Virus record (IMG/VR): IMGVR_UViG_3300044824_000053
Coordinates: 1-46,921 of that record
Direction: 5' to 3' (one strand)
Origin: a virus
Length of the DNA: 46,921 nucleotides
Positions 40,286 through 46,921 of this stretch are shown here, in pieces (position 1 is the first letter of the stretch; every line of letters begins with the position of its first letter). The notes under the pieces were generated by a model. That model searched no databases. It was not told the DNA's origin and was given only the letters and a program-made list of their open reading frames with translations. Made by a program: the position numbers and the translations under genes.

Positions 40286-40841
40286 CTATGAATGTTTCAA
40301 CTATTATTGACTCAGCTTGAATCATATGACCCGGAATTTTTATAGAGAGTTTTGCATTAGGTGCACCAATAACTAATTGTCCATTAAAGTCACAAGCCGC
40401 TCCAGCAGTTGGAAGCCCTGTAGAGTCAAGAGACCAGGTTCGAGTTAGTGGATCTCGCTTTGCTACAACCTGTCCATTACTTGCATAAGCTAGATCAAAA
40501 TAATCTACAAGTGACCAAGGAATGCCAGCAGTTAGACCTGTCAAGACTTGGGTCACAGTAGATCCTTCCAACTCATATATCGTAGTCTTTCCACATACCA
40601 CTATCATATTCACACAGACAAATAACTGTGGATATGGAAAGCCATCTGTAATTGCTATCGTATTTAATAAGTTAATAGTCTCATCTGGAAGAACCTGTAG
40701 TCCACCATCTAAGCCAATTGCACTTTGGCATTTAGCTAAGAATTTCGAGTTTCTAGGACTATTCTTATTAATCCTTAGACCTTTAATTAAGTCTGTTGAT
40801 GGAATCTCATATGTAAATACTCCATCACCTCTAGTTGGCAT
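40263..40841 (-). CDS. Putative tail/propeller virion protein
   Basis: 192 residues, beta-rich with repeated strand pairs (LFVCVNMIVVCGKTTIYEL, LDSTGLPTAGAACDFNGQLVIG). It looks like an N-terminal part of a propeller tail protein, such as those at podovirus tail tubes. TAATG start overlap and GGGGA site. It overlaps the next gene by 23 bp, so a protein once continuous with the next one is possible. Confidence 0.58.
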   Translation of the reverse strand: MPTRGDGVFTYEIPSTDLIKGLRINKNSPRNSKFLAKCQSAIGLDGGLQVLPDETINLLNTIAITDGFPYPQLFVCVNMIVVCGKTTIYELEGSTVTQVLTGLTAGIPWSLVDYFDLAYASNGQVVAKRDPLTRTWSLDSTGLPTAGAACDFNGQLVIGAPNAKLSIKIPGHMIQAESIIVETFIDGSYVSH

Positions 40842-41212
40842 TACAGTTCCCCATTTCCAAGATTGTTTTGGGTTGGAACGATCTTTAATTGGGACAAGTC
40901 TCGATTAGGTCTATTAGTTGGAGTAAAGGAGGTTTTGTTGATAGTTTGAAGCTGCTGTCTAATTAAAGGTAAAGCAAGATCAATTATCTTAGGATATTCT
41001 ATTCCTGGATTTTCACCTTCTACCTTTTCCAACATAGCAGAGACAATATCCTTAGAAGTTGAGAGCTCAGGATTTTTAGAGTAAAACTCTCTCATTAATT
41101 TAGTAAGACTAATCTGATTCAAGATTAAATTACCTATTACATTAGGTAATGCCAAGAGAGCTTTCTCTACAGCTTCATCAATAATAGATTGACGTTCTTC
41201 CTCAGTAATCAC
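40841..41212 (-). CDS. Hypothetical virion-region protein
   Basis: 123 residues, helical (ITEEERQSIIDEAVEKALLALP...) with a disordered C-terminal tail. GTG start overlapping the previous stop, AGGAG upstream. Function unknown. The last codons lie within a 25-bp palindrome. Confidence 0.62.
   Translation of the reverse strand: MITEEERQSIIDEAVEKALLALPNVIGNLILNQISLTKLMREFYSKNPELSTSKDIVSAMLEKVEGENPGIEYPKIIDLALPLIRQQLQTINKTSFTPTNRPNRDLSQLKIVPTQNNLGNGEL
40860..40884. repeat. 25-bp dispersed palindrome, copy 13 (overlaps gene end)
   Basis: Left arm AGATTGTTTTG, centre GGT, right arm TGGAACGATCT. It covers codons for KIVPTQNN and lies 18 bp above the next start. Confidence 0.72.
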
Positions 41213-41397
41213 AGATGTCTCCTCTTATCAATAAAGCTTCCATCATTACAAGAATGGTGCTTATGAATATTGCCTTTCTTCTTGTGTCCCATAGATGGAT
41301 TTTCATGAAGTTCACCCTTCATCTTCTCCTTCTGTCCACCAGAAAGAGGAGAACCTTTTGATAATAAGAACTTTACCTGTTGTCTTGTCCAAGGCAT
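41209..41397 (-). CDS. Conserved small basic phage protein
   Basis: 62 residues. The sequence MPWTRQQVKFLLSKGSPLS, then QKEKMKGELHENPSMGHKKK, is a small protein type found beside connector and capsid genes in many phages; its function is not established. The end is rich in His and Lys. It overlaps the next gene as GTGA. Confidence 0.72.
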   Translation of the reverse strand: MPWTRQQVKFLLSKGSPLSGGQKEKMKGELHENPSMGHKKKGNIHKHHSCNDGSFIDKRRHL

Positions 41398-41398
41398 A

Positions 41399-42127
41399 TT
41401 ACCCTCTCATTTGATTAATACCTGCAATTTCCTGCTCAATTAGATCCTTCTCAATAGACTGTAGATCAATACCTGATTCTAAAGTCTTTAACATAGCACT
41501 ATTTCCAGACATTATATAAGTATGTCTAATTGCTGCCTGTACTAAAGTTAATGGATACATTGTAGTCCAGAAGTTTTCATCTGCATCATTAACCAGTTGC
41601 ATTGAATAGAACATTCCAACTATTTCAATTAACAACTGTTCACTAACTGGTGCAGATAATAAAATAGTGTTTACATCAGAAGTTGATATTGGCACTACTC
41701 CAATATAAGTAGTGAATGCCTGAAGTGTTGTATTGGTAGTTGTATCCTCTGGAATGTAGCGACCTGAGAAAGTAGCATAATGTCTTGGAATTCCATTAGT
41801 CCATTGTGCCGGAGGTTTGTTTAAGTACCTTGTCAACAATCTAGCAAGATCAACTTTCTCTAACTCCCTTCGTCTACTATCTTGATCTGAATTAGCTATG
41901 AATACCTTCTTAACTGCCCGAGCCATTGGAAACTGAATATACCAAGTTCCAACATTTAAGATGGAGAGAAAAGATCCTTCATCTTTATTAAACCTAAGGG
42001 ATCTATCTAACCAGCGACTTCCTTCATTGATGAAGAAGTCAGCTCCATTATCTGTATCATCTGCATTGACTAAGTCAAAGCGCCCAGATAGGTCTCTAAA
42101 CTGTGTTCTAATCTCTCGAAGGTTCAT
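41399..42127 (-). CDS. Head-tail adaptor / connector protein
   Basis: 242 residues. The start (MNLREIRTQFRDLSGRFDLV...FFINEGSRWLDR) and the helical body with LLIEIVGMFYSMQLVNDADENFWTTMYP match the type of adaptor that joins the portal to the tail in podoviruses and SU10-like phages. It is the first gene after the capsid protein, separated by a double hairpin and a palindrome, so it is probably expressed at a lower level. Confidence 0.7.
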   Translation of the reverse strand: MNLREIRTQFRDLSGRFDLVNADDTDNGADFFINEGSRWLDRSLRFNKDEGSFLSILNVGTWYIQFPMARAVKKVFIANSDQDSRRRELEKVDLARLLTRYLNKPPAQWTNGIPRHYATFSGRYIPEDTTTNTTLQAFTTYIGVVPISTSDVNTILLSAPVSEQLLIEIVGMFYSMQLVNDADENFWTTMYPLTLVQAAIRHTYIMSGNSAMLKTLESGIDLQSIEKDLIEQEIAGINQMRG

Positions 42128-42138
42128 AGTTTATTTCC

Positions 42139-42163
42139 AGTTCATTTTGGGTTAAAACAATCT
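42139..42163. repeat. 25-bp dispersed palindrome, copy 14
   Basis: Left arm AGTTCATTTTG, centre GGT, right arm TAAAACAATCT. It lies between the capsid terminator hairpin, which it touches, and the adaptor start, 11 bp away. Confidence 0.85.
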
Positions 42164-42225
42164 AGGGAGGGATAAGGAGTCCAATTCTATCTTGCCCATA
42201 GAATTGAAGAGGAACCCCTCCCTAG
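42162..42225 (-). terminator. Double hairpin after the capsid gene
   Basis: Outer stem CTAGGGAGGG/CCCTCCCTAG (10 bp, 42162-42171 with 42216-42225) encloses inner stem CAATTCTAT/ATAGAATTG (9 bp) with a 7-nt loop. On the minus strand a T-rich stretch (ATTGTTTT) follows. It probably lets most transcripts end after the capsid gene while some continue. Confidence 0.72.
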
Positions 42226-42247
42226 TTGTATTGGCCTGGCTGGAGGT

Positions 42248-43564
42248 CTACAAACTATTATCCAAGCCAACGCCGTTGAGAACTGCCCCTTTCTGAGGCA
42301 AGTCCATCTCAAGTCCTGCTTCAGTCAAGAACTCCTCATTCGTTCCGTCCATACGACGAGCACCATATCCCTCAGGATGTTGCTTGTCTTCTTTAGCTTC
42401 ACCATAGAAGGCTGTGTCATCTATATAACGATAGAGGATTTGCTTCGGTTCGAGGATTACTCCCTGATAACGGGTAGTAGCATCATAGCTGAATAGAGGA
42501 TGAGTTTTCAGCAAGATCTCACCAAATGGAGTTATCCAACGAGTGACTTTGATGCCATAGGCTCCAGCACCAGGCAGAAGTTCCAATCGTGAATTACCAG
42601 ATAATGCCAAAGCATTAAGTCCAAGCAAGAAACCAGATCCACAAAGGCACAGTTTCTCATTAGCACCATAGCGGAAGATTTGCTCAAGAAGATTATCCAA
42701 CCAGATACGACCACCAGCTGCATCGAGCCACGCCTTGCCACTGTAAGTGGTATTCAAAGTGTAGTCATCACAGTTAGAAGGCATATACTGGCGAATGAAG
42801 TTAATAACACCCATGCTAGTACGCTCAGGCTTACCATTTGTTCCTATGTTCTCAGTCATGATTCCAAAGAGAAATGCAAGTTCCATTTCCCAACTATGCA
42901 TTTCCAAGGCTTCAGACTTTGCTCTTTGGTACTGATCTCCAGTACGAAGTTTCGTCTTACGAGCAGTACGAGTAATGGAAAGAGGAGTGCGGAAGATCTG
43001 TGTTTTGTTATATACCTGAGTAGGATTCAATGCAACTGAATCCGGCATCTCCGCACCTTCAGCGTTTATGTTACCGATGATTTTCAGTGTATCACAGTCT
43101 GAAAGATCATGGGTAGGAGAGTTGTTATCATCTTCTAATAACTTAACTCCAATGATAGCAGATACACTACCAATGTTATTGGAGATAACCTTTCCATTAA
43201 CATCTACACGCCAATCAGTAGAATCACGAAGTAGGATCTGATGCCCAACTCTAATGCGATTTGCTGAGTCAAGATCAGTTATCAAAAGATAAAGAACATT
43301 TCCAGCAACTCCACTGGATACATAAGGGACACTACAATCTGGTGTAGTGAAGACTCCACTAACTGCACATTGTACAGATGTTTGACTCTGAGTCCACCAG
43401 TTGAATGTAGGGTCATTTGTCATCTCAGATGACATCATGGATAAGATGGCCGTCAGTGGAGCCGAGCCATTAGGATAAAGATAAAGAATCTGTTCACGCC
43501 AATTCTGGGGTCGTTCATTAGTAACCCAATCCCCAGTACCGCGCATTCCAAGAAATCCGCCCAT
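42248..43564 (-). CDS. Major capsid protein (DUF5309/SU10 type)
   Basis: 438 residues. The sequence has the features of the DUF5309/SU10-like capsid family: an N-arm with WREQILYLYPNGSAPLTAIL, FNWWTQSQ, SITRTARKTKLRTGDQYQRAKSEALEMHSWEMELAFLFG, and an end with EFLTEAGLEM. It would assemble by the HK97 fold. The scaffold and a probable decoration protein lie directly upstream in the same unit, and the gene is followed by a double hairpin. GGAG site before the ATG. Confidence 0.88.
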   Translation of the reverse strand: MGGFLGMRGTGDWVTNERPQNWREQILYLYPNGSAPLTAILSMMSSEMTNDPTFNWWTQSQTSVQCAVSGVFTTPDCSVPYVSSGVAGNVLYLLITDLDSANRIRVGHQILLRDSTDWRVDVNGKVISNNIGSVSAIIGVKLLEDDNNSPTHDLSDCDTLKIIGNINAEGAEMPDSVALNPTQVYNKTQIFRTPLSITRTARKTKLRTGDQYQRAKSEALEMHSWEMELAFLFGIMTENIGTNGKPERTSMGVINFIRQYMPSNCDDYTLNTTYSGKAWLDAAGGRIWLDNLLEQIFRYGANEKLCLCGSGFLLGLNALALSGNSRLELLPGAGAYGIKVTRWITPFGEILLKTHPLFSYDATTRYQGVILEPKQILYRYIDDTAFYGEAKEDKQHPEGYGARRMDGTNEEFLTEAGLEMDLPQKGAVLNGVGLDNSL

Positions 43565-43608
43565 ACTATTAATTCTCCAATATGAAAAGGTTAAAGGTTA
43601 AGCTAAAA

Positions 43609-43953
43609 TTAGCTAGGTGAATTAGTCGCTGAGAAGAACGGTATCCAAGTACGACCATCACTGAATAACAATAGACGATCATGAGCAGCATTAAGTACTA
43701 TAGCTCCATGCCAATCTTCTGAATCGCCCTGATCGATAACAGTACAAGTATGTCCACCTGTAGTGTTAGTTAATATAATAGAATACCATTTACCTTTGGA
43801 TTCTGCAACTATAGGTAAAGTAAGAGTCATAGAGGCTGAATAAGCATTAGGCCTCATAACTTGATCTTGTACAAGCATTTTATAGCTAGCCCCATAAGGA
43901 TTTTCAAACTGATTGGGACTAACTAGTGAATCATTTGGAAATCTTTCAAGCAT
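43609..43953 (-). CDS. Probable head decoration protein
   Basis: 114 residues, beta-rich (SMTLTLPIVAESKGKWYSIILTN, RLLLFSDGRTWIPFF). It lies between scaffold and capsid genes, the usual place for small capsid-binding decoration or head-fiber proteins. Strong AGGAGG site. Call by position and fold character. Confidence 0.62.
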   Translation of the reverse strand: MLERFPNDSLVSPNQFENPYGASYKMLVQDQVMRPNAYSASMTLTLPIVAESKGKWYSIILTNTTGGHTCTVIDQGDSEDWHGAIVLNAAHDRLLLFSDGRTWIPFFSATNSPS

Positions 43954-43970
43954 TTATCCCTCCTAGTGAA

Positions 43971-44774
43971 TTATCTGATTACTTTGTTCATTTCAGCAAT
44001 TTCTGAAGTCAAGGAATTCTCCTTGACTGGCTCTCCAGTTGATCTCCCACCTTTCCCGCCTCCACTAGGAAGTTTAGGAGCTTTGTGTTTTTTATCATCA
44101 GGTTTAACTTCATCTACTTTTAAACCAAGACGTGTTCGTACTTCAGAAGCAGTCATTTTTAAAATCTCGTCAAATGGCTTATCTTTATTTTTACCTTGAA
44201 TTTCACCAAATACAGTTGCAACAACTTTAGGAAATTTATCCAAGTCAGGATTATCAGTGAAGAACTCCTCTCTTGTTTTCTCCATCTGACGTTGGATAGC
44301 AACTTGTTGTTGAACAAGAGCAGGCACTTGAGCTAGGACACGATCAGCTGCGCCAGCCAAACCTTTAGTATAGATTTGATTGGCAAACTTATTCAAAGCT
44401 TCAGGGTCACGAGTTACATCATCAAAGTCCATTCCATTGAGAAAGTCAACAGGTTTGTCAGGTTCAGGTTGAATAACTGGTTTATCTTCAACTTTCTCAA
44501 CAGGCTTAGGAGATTTAAGTTCCTCAAGCTGGGCTTTGAGATTAATGATCTCTTGATCTTTAGGATCTACTACTTCAACTTTCTCAGGCTCAGGTTCAAG
44601 TTCTGGTTCAACTTCAGGTTCAGGAGTTACTTCAGGCTCAACTACTTCTTCTTTCTCTACCTCAGGGGTTACTTCAACTACTGGTTCTTTAGGGGATTCC
44701 TCAGATTTCTTTACAGGACCACCTAAAGATTTAATCATTGAATCTATTTGTATCTGTGCTGGGTTAGTACTCAT
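43971..44774 (-). CDS. Scaffold / capsid assembly protein
   Basis: 267 residues with a highly acidic, Pro/Glu/Val-rich N-terminal half, a helical middle (LAQVPALVQQQVAIQRQMEKTREEFF) and a basic C-terminal end (KKHKAPKLPSGGGKGG...). This charge pattern and position directly before the capsid genes match phage scaffolding proteins, which shape the prohead and then leave. Its ATG is 11 bp below a 25-bp palindrome with GGAGG between. Confidence 0.75.
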   Translation of the reverse strand: MSTNPAQIQIDSMIKSLGGPVKKSEESPKEPVVEVTPEVEKEEVVEPEVTPEPEVEPELEPEPEKVEVVDPKDQEIINLKAQLEELKSPKPVEKVEDKPVIQPEPDKPVDFLNGMDFDDVTRDPEALNKFANQIYTKGLAGAADRVLAQVPALVQQQVAIQRQMEKTREEFFTDNPDLDKFPKVVATVFGEIQGKNKDKPFDEILKMTASEVRTRLGLKVDEVKPDDKKHKAPKLPSGGGKGGRSTGEPVKENSLTSEIAEMNKVIR

Positions 44775-45085
44775 TTTTTACCTCCAGTTTGTTTTGATTC
44801 AAAACGATCTTTTTCTCGATCTTCTAAAATATCCTTAAACATTTCAGGTAGAGCGAGTAAGTAATCTACTGATTTAATACAACCGTTAATTTCACCAAGA
44901 TGAGTTAAAACACTTGCAGTTGAAGGATTATTCTTTGCTATGTCATTCACCAAGGATAATAACTCATTATTAAATCCAAGCTTCCATGCTTCAAGTTCAT
45001 CAACTATATCTTTCCATAAAGTGGAAGTTAGTAGTTGATCAATATCAACTCTAGAACATCTTACTTGGATCGTTTCACTTAGCAT
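44771..45085 (-). CDS. Conserved small virion-region protein
   Basis: 104 residues. LLTSTLWKDIVDELEAWKLGFNNEL and STASVLTHLGEINGCIKSVDYLLALPE form a pattern known in many phage genomes next to the head genes, with no assigned role. It is helical. It overlaps the scaffold start. A 25-bp palindrome lies in its C-terminal codons (DRFESKQT). AAGGAG site. Confidence 0.68.
   Translation of the reverse strand: MLSETIQVRCSRVDIDQLLTSTLWKDIVDELEAWKLGFNNELLSLVNDIAKNNPSTASVLTHLGEINGCIKSVDYLLALPEMFKDILEDREKDRFESKQTGGKK
44786..44810. repeat. 25-bp dispersed palindrome, copy 15 (overlaps gene end)
   Basis: Left arm AGTTTGTTTTG, centre ATT, right arm CAAAACGATCT. It is followed on the minus strand by GGAGG and the scaffold ATG. 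Confidence 0.85.
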
Positions 45086-45469
45086 TTAGGCTCCTTTTTT
45101 AAACAACTTATCAACTGCTTTAGTATATTTCTCCCAATCAACTTTTAAATGATGAGCTACAAGTTTCTCTATTCCTTCAGCTAATCTATGTTCAAAGTAG
45201 TAAGGTGCCCTAGGATTTTCACCAGGTTCAGGTAAGTCTAAATTACTCATATCAAACTTATCTACAACTTTAGGAGATATTCCTTTATTGAAACATAAAG
45301 CAGATTCAATCAACTCATGAATTCCACAAAGGAATTCATATCTCCAATCAGGAAGTTTGCTTACTCGAATTCTAAACTTCCCACTTTTAGTAAAAGTCCA
45401 ATCACCTAGAGTACTATATCTATGCTGTCTATGATCAATAGTCTTAATATTACAACTGAAGTGTTTCAT
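45086..45469 (-). CDS. Conserved phage protein of unknown function
   Basis: 127 residues. KHFSCNIKTIDHRQHRYSTLGDW, then IRVSKLPDWRYEFLCGIHELIESALC, is a pattern I know from many phages, lying near head genes. The HELIE motif faintly recalls a metallopeptidase HExxH but lacks the second histidine. The start at 45467-45469 overlaps the ATP-grasp stop as ATGA; a longer frame is less likely. Confidence 0.68.
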   Translation of the reverse strand: MKHFSCNIKTIDHRQHRYSTLGDWTFTKSGKFRIRVSKLPDWRYEFLCGIHELIESALCFNKGISPKVVDKFDMSNLDLPEPGENPRAPYYFEHRLAEGIEKLVAHHLKVDWEKYTKAVDKLFKKGA

Positions 45470-46719
45470 AGAGAAATTCCACAACTCTCAAGATTAGCTA
45501 CTTCTTCCTGCACTTTATCCAAGGCATCAGTATAGATTTCAATATAGTAACCTTCAATCTTCTTTGAACATTCTACACATTTATTAGCTGCTTCCTTAAA
45601 GGATTTTCCAGTTGCAACTACAGCACCTATTTCAGGTAGTCCAACTGATTGAGGAACAACATAGTACTTTCCTTCTATAATTGCAAGATTTCGCAACTTA
45701 ATATTATCTCTAAATTCAGGTGGGAATGAAAGTGCTTGCCAGTTTTTGTCTGCCCAACTTGAATGAATGAGTAATTCAACTGCAAATTCTCCAGTAGGAA
45801 TTGGATCTATGCAAATTCCCTCTGCGCCATTCCATAGGATGTCAGCCAAGTTCTTGTATATTACTAGGCCTACTTCACTAGGTGGAGATCCGAATCTACA
45901 ACAAGGATCATTCATATAGCCTTTTCCATCCTTAGCAATTCGCATTTCTGGAGAAAAGAAATTTCTATACCTTTTCTCTTTTAAGAATGGTGAAATAGCT
46001 GTATTGAATTCCTTGATTACCTTAGGAAAATTCTCGTAGTTCTTAAATACTCCAATATATCCCTTGTCTTTAATCTCAACTCCAAGCATAGCTTTAGATG
46101 GAAACTGTCCATCTATAGTATAACCATCATATGAGAGGTCACAAGTATTAGCCAAATCCTCCTCAACAATAAAGTCCATAACCAACTTCTTAGCACCAAG
46201 AGTATGTTCAAGCTCGTCAAGTTTAGGCTCAATTAATTTATAGTTTTTAGCAAAGAAAGTCTCCATATCTCCACGGGTTGTATTAATCTTTACCCATTGA
46301 TTAGGATTAGATTTAAGATAAGTTCTAAGGGCTTGAAGGCCTTTAACTTTAGTCCATTTACCAACTGGCAATCCTAAGGCACGAATATAGTGTTTAGTTT
46401 TATCTCTTTGTAATTCAAGAATATCTCCAGCTCTAGAACCAAATACCCTTTTTCCTTGTCCTTCAAGTTCAAGTTGGACATCTGCATCATAGATATCTGG
46501 AAATACAAACAAGTCAACTTCATTCTTAATTGCCCAAAAGTCATCTATTCTTGTCACACCAGGAAGACCAGTTCCTACTAGCTTACCATTAGATTTTGGA
46601 AACCCACTTTTCCATGGAGAGTAGTAAAATACATTTCCAAAATCTTTTACTAGAGTAGCTGCAAGTTCTACAAACAACCCGTTGTCGTATATAGCTACTG
46701 ACTTACTTTTATAAGACAT
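45466..46719 (-). CDS. ATP-grasp enzyme (PurD/carbamoyl-phosphate-synthase-like)
   Basis: 417 residues with an N-terminal Rossmann-like part (SVAIYDNGLFVELAATLVKDFG; DLFVFPD near 69) and a central ATP-grasp fold (QRDKTKHYIRALGLPV; WVKINTTRGDMETF; LVMDFIVEED). The metal-binding-type end FFSPEMRIAKDGKGYMNDPCCRFG replaces the usual E-N-R motif. ATP-grasp enzymes ligate a carboxylate to an amine or thiol. A late-unit location suggests modification of a virion or host product; the substrate is unknown. Not a normal purine enzyme by neighbours. Confidence 0.82.
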   Translation of the reverse strand: MSYKSKSVAIYDNGLFVELAATLVKDFGNVFYYSPWKSGFPKSNGKLVGTGLPGVTRIDDFWAIKNEVDLFVFPDIYDADVQLELEGQGKRVFGSRAGDILELQRDKTKHYIRALGLPVGKWTKVKGLQALRTYLKSNPNQWVKINTTRGDMETFFAKNYKLIEPKLDELEHTLGAKKLVMDFIVEEDLANTCDLSYDGYTIDGQFPSKAMLGVEIKDKGYIGVFKNYENFPKVIKEFNTAISPFLKEKRYRNFFSPEMRIAKDGKGYMNDPCCRFGSPPSEVGLVIYKNLADILWNGAEGICIDPIPTGEFAVELLIHSSWADKNWQALSFPPEFRDNIKLRNLAIIEGKYYVVPQSVGLPEIGAVVATGKSFKEAANKCVECSKKIEGYYIEIYTDALDKVQEEVANLESCGISL

Positions 46720-46921
46720 TCTTAGTTTCCTTGATTTTCTTATTGATTTTCTTAATGATTTTTCTAATATCTAATAGTCTTTGACCAAATAAATTTAAGC
46801 ATTCAATAAATTGAGATTCAAATAATTCTCTAAAAATATGAGATGCTTGATGATCTATTTCAATTAATGAGTCTAATAAATTATCTATATCCAAATGAAG
46901 GTTAGCATTATTAGTTTGCCA
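46709..46921 (-). CDS. Hypothetical protein, 3' part of the gene crossing the circular join
   Basis: This is the end of the gene whose start is at 196. The bases 46795-46921 repeat 1-127, so only 46709-46794 are new. The visible part is helical and ends RKIIKKINKKIKETKNVL. Its stop overlaps the ATP-grasp start by 11 bp. Whole product 93 residues, unrecognised. Confidence 0.75.
   Translation of the reverse strand, partial: WQTNNANLHLDIDNLLDSLIEIDHQASHIFRELFESQFIECLNLFGQRLLDIRKIIKKINKKIKETKNVL
46795..46921. repeat. Terminal direct repeat, right copy
   Basis: Exact copy of bases 1-127. It is the assembly overlap of a circular contig. It should be counted once, giving a genome of about 46,794 bp. 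Confidence 0.93.

Noticed and set aside
1-46921. GATC methylation as the purpose of the palindromes
   Set aside because: The ideal copy has three GATC, but many copies keep only one or none in matching positions, and GATC is common elsewhere.
1-46921. Biological long terminal repeat of 127 bp
   Set aside because: Exact odd length and an intact gene across the join point to an assembly overlap of a circular map.
1-46921. tRNA genes, integrase or attachment sites
   Set aside because: No cloverleaf with proper T-arm, no recombinase signature and no repeated att-like core were seen by eye; a tRNAscan run would be decisive.

Overview
The window is a complete, circular tailed-phage genome. The first 127 bases recur exactly as the last 127 (1-127 = 46795-46921), the usual sign of a circular contig cut at an assembler overlap, so the genome is about 46,794 bp. 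One gene runs across the join (1-196 plus 46709-46794). The DNA is AT-rich by eye and densely coded, with many ATGA or TAATG overlaps, clear AGGAG-type ribosome sites and the standard genetic code. The genes fit a short-tailed (podovirus-like) virus: portal, large terminase, SU10/DUF5309-like capsid protein, scaffold, internal virion proteins including a 1556-residue giant, and tail spikes and fibers, but no sheath, tape measure or long-tail genes. No integrase, excisionase, classical repressor, phage RNA polymerase or tRNA was seen, so a strictly lytic life using the host sigma-70 polymerase is the simplest reading. The host cannot be named from the sequence.

The genome has two opposed transcription units that diverge near 11.74-12.08 kb and converge, with no gap, at 30054/30055. 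The rightward (early) unit, 12.08-30.05 kb, opens with several TTGACA...TACAAT-type promoters and many small genes of unknown function, including zinc-ribbon proteins and a paralogous pair sharing a DPEQAF motif. It then carries DNA metabolism: ATP-dependent ligase, HIRAN protein, a frameshifted HNH nuclease, a RecB/Cas4-like nuclease, a Sak4-like RecA-fold ATPase, an Acb2/Tad1-hairpin-like protein (possible anti-CBASS/anti-Thoeris), an SSB-like protein, a DUF1599/Nmad1 protein, dCMP deaminase, a ParB-HTH-DNA methylase fusion, a uracil-DNA-glycosylase/exonuclease/family A polymerase fusion, and a DUF3987-like helicase/primase ATPase.

The leftward (late) unit starts from a promoter at 11.76-11.79 kb, runs down to base 1, passes through the circular join and ends at 30055. 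In transcription order it carries an HTH protein (probable small terminase), lysis genes, fibers and a spike, a B12-radical-SAM/glycosyltransferase fusion, large terminase, portal, an ATP-grasp enzyme, head assembly genes, tail and connector proteins and finally the internal virion proteins. A double hairpin follows the capsid gene.

The feature that ties both units together is a family of 15 copies of a 25-bp near-perfect palindrome: arms AGATCGTTTTG and CAAAACGATCT around a 3-bp centre. Most sit between genes, just upstream of a ribosome site or start codon, and five overlap coding sequence. Length and centre spacing never change, and mismatches in one arm are not compensated in the other, so a dimeric DNA-binding regulator or partition-type protein is more likely than an RNA hairpin. 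Candidate binders encoded here are the ParB-HTH-methylase, the HTH protein and a ribbon-helix-helix-like protein. This dispersed site is the best candidate for an undescribed system.
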